Part shown: positions 5,794-6,682 of the stretch, one piece after another
Position numbering within the stretch: position 1 is the stretch's first letter
How the letters are laid out: every line of letters starts with the position of its first letter
NCBI GenBank assembly: GCA_027019885.1
Contig: JALUWC010000500.1
Coordinates: 1 to 6,682 of the forward strand
DNA length: 6,682 bases
Source of the DNA: Geoglobus sp.
GTDB taxonomy: Archaea; Halobacteriota; Archaeoglobi; Archaeoglobales; Archaeoglobaceae
Reading direction: 5' to 3'
Program-made: the position numbers and the translations under genes
The notes under the pieces: model-generated
Database searches by the model: none
The model's input: the letters and a program-made list of their open reading frames with translations, nothing else
What the model was told of the DNA's origin: nothing

Positions 5794-6048
5794 TGGGGGA
5801 GCGGCAGAGGGCAGCTTCCGCATTTGCGGAGGAAAGTCCCCCCACCGTTAAAGGCGGGATGCCGCAAGGCGTCGTGCCGAGAGGCACGGCAACGGAACAG
5901 AAACGACACTCCTGCAGGGTAATGCGAGGAAGCCGAAAGGCCGAGGTCACCTGCGGGAGTTGAAACGGCCGTCCCCGTCGGTGCAAGGCACTCCGCTCAG
6001 ACAAATGCTGCCTGAAACAGAAGGGGGCTTACTACTGCCACTCCCCCA
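5794..6048 (+). ncRNA. rnpB: RNase P RNA (archaeal)
   Basis: This is the catalytic RNA of ribonuclease P, which matures tRNA 5' ends, about 255 bases long. P1 is formed by TGGGGGAG (5794-5801) with CTCCCCCA (6041-6048), P2 by GGCAG (5803-5807) with CTGCC (6035-6039), and P3 by CTTCCGC (5815-5821) with GCGGAGG (5826-5832). The core helix P4 pairs AAG (5834-5836) with CTT (6028-6030) and C5838-5842 with G6023-6027, leaving U5837 as the universally conserved bulge. The conserved blocks GAGGAAAGTCC (5829-5839) and ACAGAAGGGGGCTTA (6017-6031) frame it. Further hairpins have GNRA loops: GCC-GCAA-GGC (5861-5870), CGTGCC-GAGA-GGCACG (5873-5888) and GCC-GAAA-GGC (5932-5941). A long helix joins 5908-5918 to 5950-5960. 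I could not decide between structural types A and M. Confidence 0.96.
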
Positions 6049-6051
6049 CGA

Positions 6052-6066
6052 TAGTTATTTATTTTC
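6052..6066 (+). terminator. T-rich tract after RNase P RNA
   Basis: TAGTTATTTATTTTC begins four bases after the P1 helix. It is T-rich enough to end transcription of the RNA, and the same bases serve as TATA element for the next gene. Confidence 0.4.
6055..6062 (+). promoter_or_regulatory. TATA box of the 101-residue protein gene
   Basis: TTATTTAT is centred about 26 bases upstream of the ATG at 6085. No Shine-Dalgarno sequence precedes the ATG, so the message is probably leaderless. Confidence 0.5.
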
Positions 6067-6084
6067 TCATTCAGAATTCATTTC

Positions 6085-6390
6085 ATGGAACCCTTGAAAT
6101 CCGGTTTTGTCGTGCTGATAGAGAGCTTTGAATTCACATCTGATGTTGAGGAAAGAATAAGGCTTCTCAGAGCTGCTGTTGGAAAGCTGGAAAACATGTT
6201 TTATGGCACTGAAAAGGAGGACGTTTACAGGGATGTGCTTAGAAGACTAAAATTGAGATTGAAAGAACTTAGAGCTCAGATGGGATCGTTTAATATTGAT
6301 TTTGAAGAGTGGAGACAGCTGATGGATGTTCTTGATGAGTTAAGAGATGAGGTTGAGAGGATAGCTGTGAGGGAGGACATTTTGGAATAG
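6085..6390 (+). CDS. Helical protein of unknown function (101 aa)
   Basis: I do not recognise this family. The 101-residue product is soluble, highly charged and predicted almost wholly helical after a short N-terminal strand (GFVVLIESFEF). Heptad-like leucine spacing in RIRLLRAAVGKLENMF, DVLRRLKLRLKEL and LMDVLDELRDEVERI suggests a helical bundle or coiled coil that may dimerise. It has no cysteines, no membrane segment and no signal peptide. The ATG at 6085 sits 26 bases after a TATA-like element and lacks a ribosome site, which supports a leaderless start. The gene ends in TAG. It follows the RNase P RNA gene on the same strand but seems to have its own promoter. A link to RNase P is not shown by anything in the sequence. 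Confidence 0.75.
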   Translation: MEPLKSGFVVLIESFEFTSDVEERIRLLRAAVGKLENMFYGTEKEDVYRDVLRRLKLRLKELRAQMGSFNIDFEEWRQLMDVLDELRDEVERIAVREDILE

Positions 6391-6534
6391 AAGTATGTTG
6401 TGGCATTCAGAATAAAATCCATCACCTGTTTGAAAAGGAGTAAATCAATTTTTTATGAAATAATTTTTATAGTTTTTGCACACCTCTCTGAAAGATTTGG
6501 AGATGGGGTATCATGCTGAACATGTGTTCGGGAA
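6391..6534. other. Intergenic region, AT-rich, no confident gene
   Basis: The stretch has T-runs at 6449-6454 and 6463-6468 that could terminate the 101-residue gene, and a second TATA-like TAATTTTTATAG at 6461-6472. A 17-codon frame (6503-6556) ends just before the hydrolase's first ATG, but its GGAG abuts its ATG with no spacing, so it is unlikely to be translated by that site. Confidence 0.5.
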
Positions 6535-6543
6535 AATTTTTAT
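6535..6543 (+). promoter_or_regulatory. TATA box of the isochorismatase-family gene
   Basis: AATTTTTAT is centred about 26-27 bases upstream of the ATG at 6566. With no ribosome site before any of the three candidate ATGs, a leaderless message beginning near 6566 is the simplest reading. Confidence 0.5.
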
Positions 6544-6556
6544 TCTGTTTAACTGA

Positions 6557-6682
6557 ATGATGGCTATGAAATCAGCTCTGATCGTTGTTGACATGCAGAA
6601 GGACTTCTGCTATCCTGACGGAAAGCTCTTTGGAGGTGAGAGGGTAACAAAAATCTTTGAAAGTGTTGTCAGGACTGTCAAT
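6557..6682 (+). CDS. Isochorismatase/nicotinamidase-family cysteine hydrolase, N-terminal part
   Basis: Only the first 39-42 codons lie in the window; the gene runs off the right edge. The N-terminal strand and catalytic aspartate are visible in ALIVVDMQKDFCYPDGKL, the hallmark opening of the family, with the Asp of VVDMQ as the first member of the Asp-Lys-Cys triad. The lysine and cysteine would lie beyond the window. Members hydrolyse nicotinamide to nicotinate in NAD salvage, or isochorismate and similar substrates; the VVDMQKDF-C-PDG pattern is common in archaeal nicotinamidases. Three in-frame ATGs (6557, 6560, 6566) are candidates. The TATA box at 6535-6543 and the usual MK-x-ALIVVD opening favour 6566, while 6557 is the longest form. 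Confidence 0.85.
   Translation, partial: MMAMKSALIVVDMQKDFCYPDGKLFGGERVTKIFESVVRTVN

Noticed and set aside
5756..6004. An 82-codon open frame on the minus strand
   Set aside because: It lies antisense across the RNase P RNA gene. The structured, paired RNA sequence explains the open frame, and the translation resembles no protein.

Overview
The window looks like chromosomal DNA of a euryarchaeon, most likely a member of the Archaeoglobales (Archaeoglobus, Geoglobus or Ferroglobus type). The signs are a topoisomerase VI A subunit, an archaeal Sm-like protein that closely resembles what I remember of Archaeoglobus fulgidus Sm2, an archaeal RNase P RNA gene, and TATA boxes about 25 bases upstream of genes that often have no leader. 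GTG starts, strong GGAGG/GAGGTGAT ribosome sites on internal operon genes, and ATGA/GTGA overlaps fit the same picture.

Layout. Positions 2-721 (+) hold the C-terminal part of top6A. Facing it on the minus strand are a DUF488 protein (739-1101) and a 60-residue protein of unknown function (1135-1317). A 224-base gap (1318-1541) carries an inverted repeat and the promoter of a four-gene plus-strand operon (1542-4166). That operon encodes a small two-cluster ferredoxin, an FAD oxidoreductase of the phytoene desaturase/amine oxidase superfamily, a CcmA-type ABC ATPase and a CcmB-type membrane protein. All four are joined by stop/start overlaps.

Convergent to ccmB, and overlapping it by 30 bases, is a nucleotide-sugar epimerase gene (4137-5063, minus). 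It is intact over 308 codons except for one in-frame TAG at codon 161. Divergent from it come the Sm-like gene (5173-5397) and, two bases later, a winged-helix regulator with an acidic linker and a four-cysteine C-terminal motif (5400-5759). The RNase P RNA gene follows (about 5794-6048), then a 101-residue helical protein of unknown function (6085-6390), and finally the first 39-42 codons of an isochorismatase/nicotinamidase-family hydrolase that runs off the window.

How the parts fit. The Ccm pair belongs to the cytochrome c maturation (heme handling) system, so the host probably makes c-type cytochromes. Its tight coupling to a ferredoxin and an FAD enzyme is unusual and suggests a redox step linked to heme delivery or to a lipid/quinone substrate. 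The Sm-like gene lying 400 bases upstream of the RNase P RNA gene is notable, because Archaeoglobus Sm proteins have been reported to associate with RNase P RNA. The two observations most worth following are the single amber codon in the epimerase and the ferredoxin-FAD-CcmAB operon. No mobile element, CRISPR array, tRNA or rRNA was seen.
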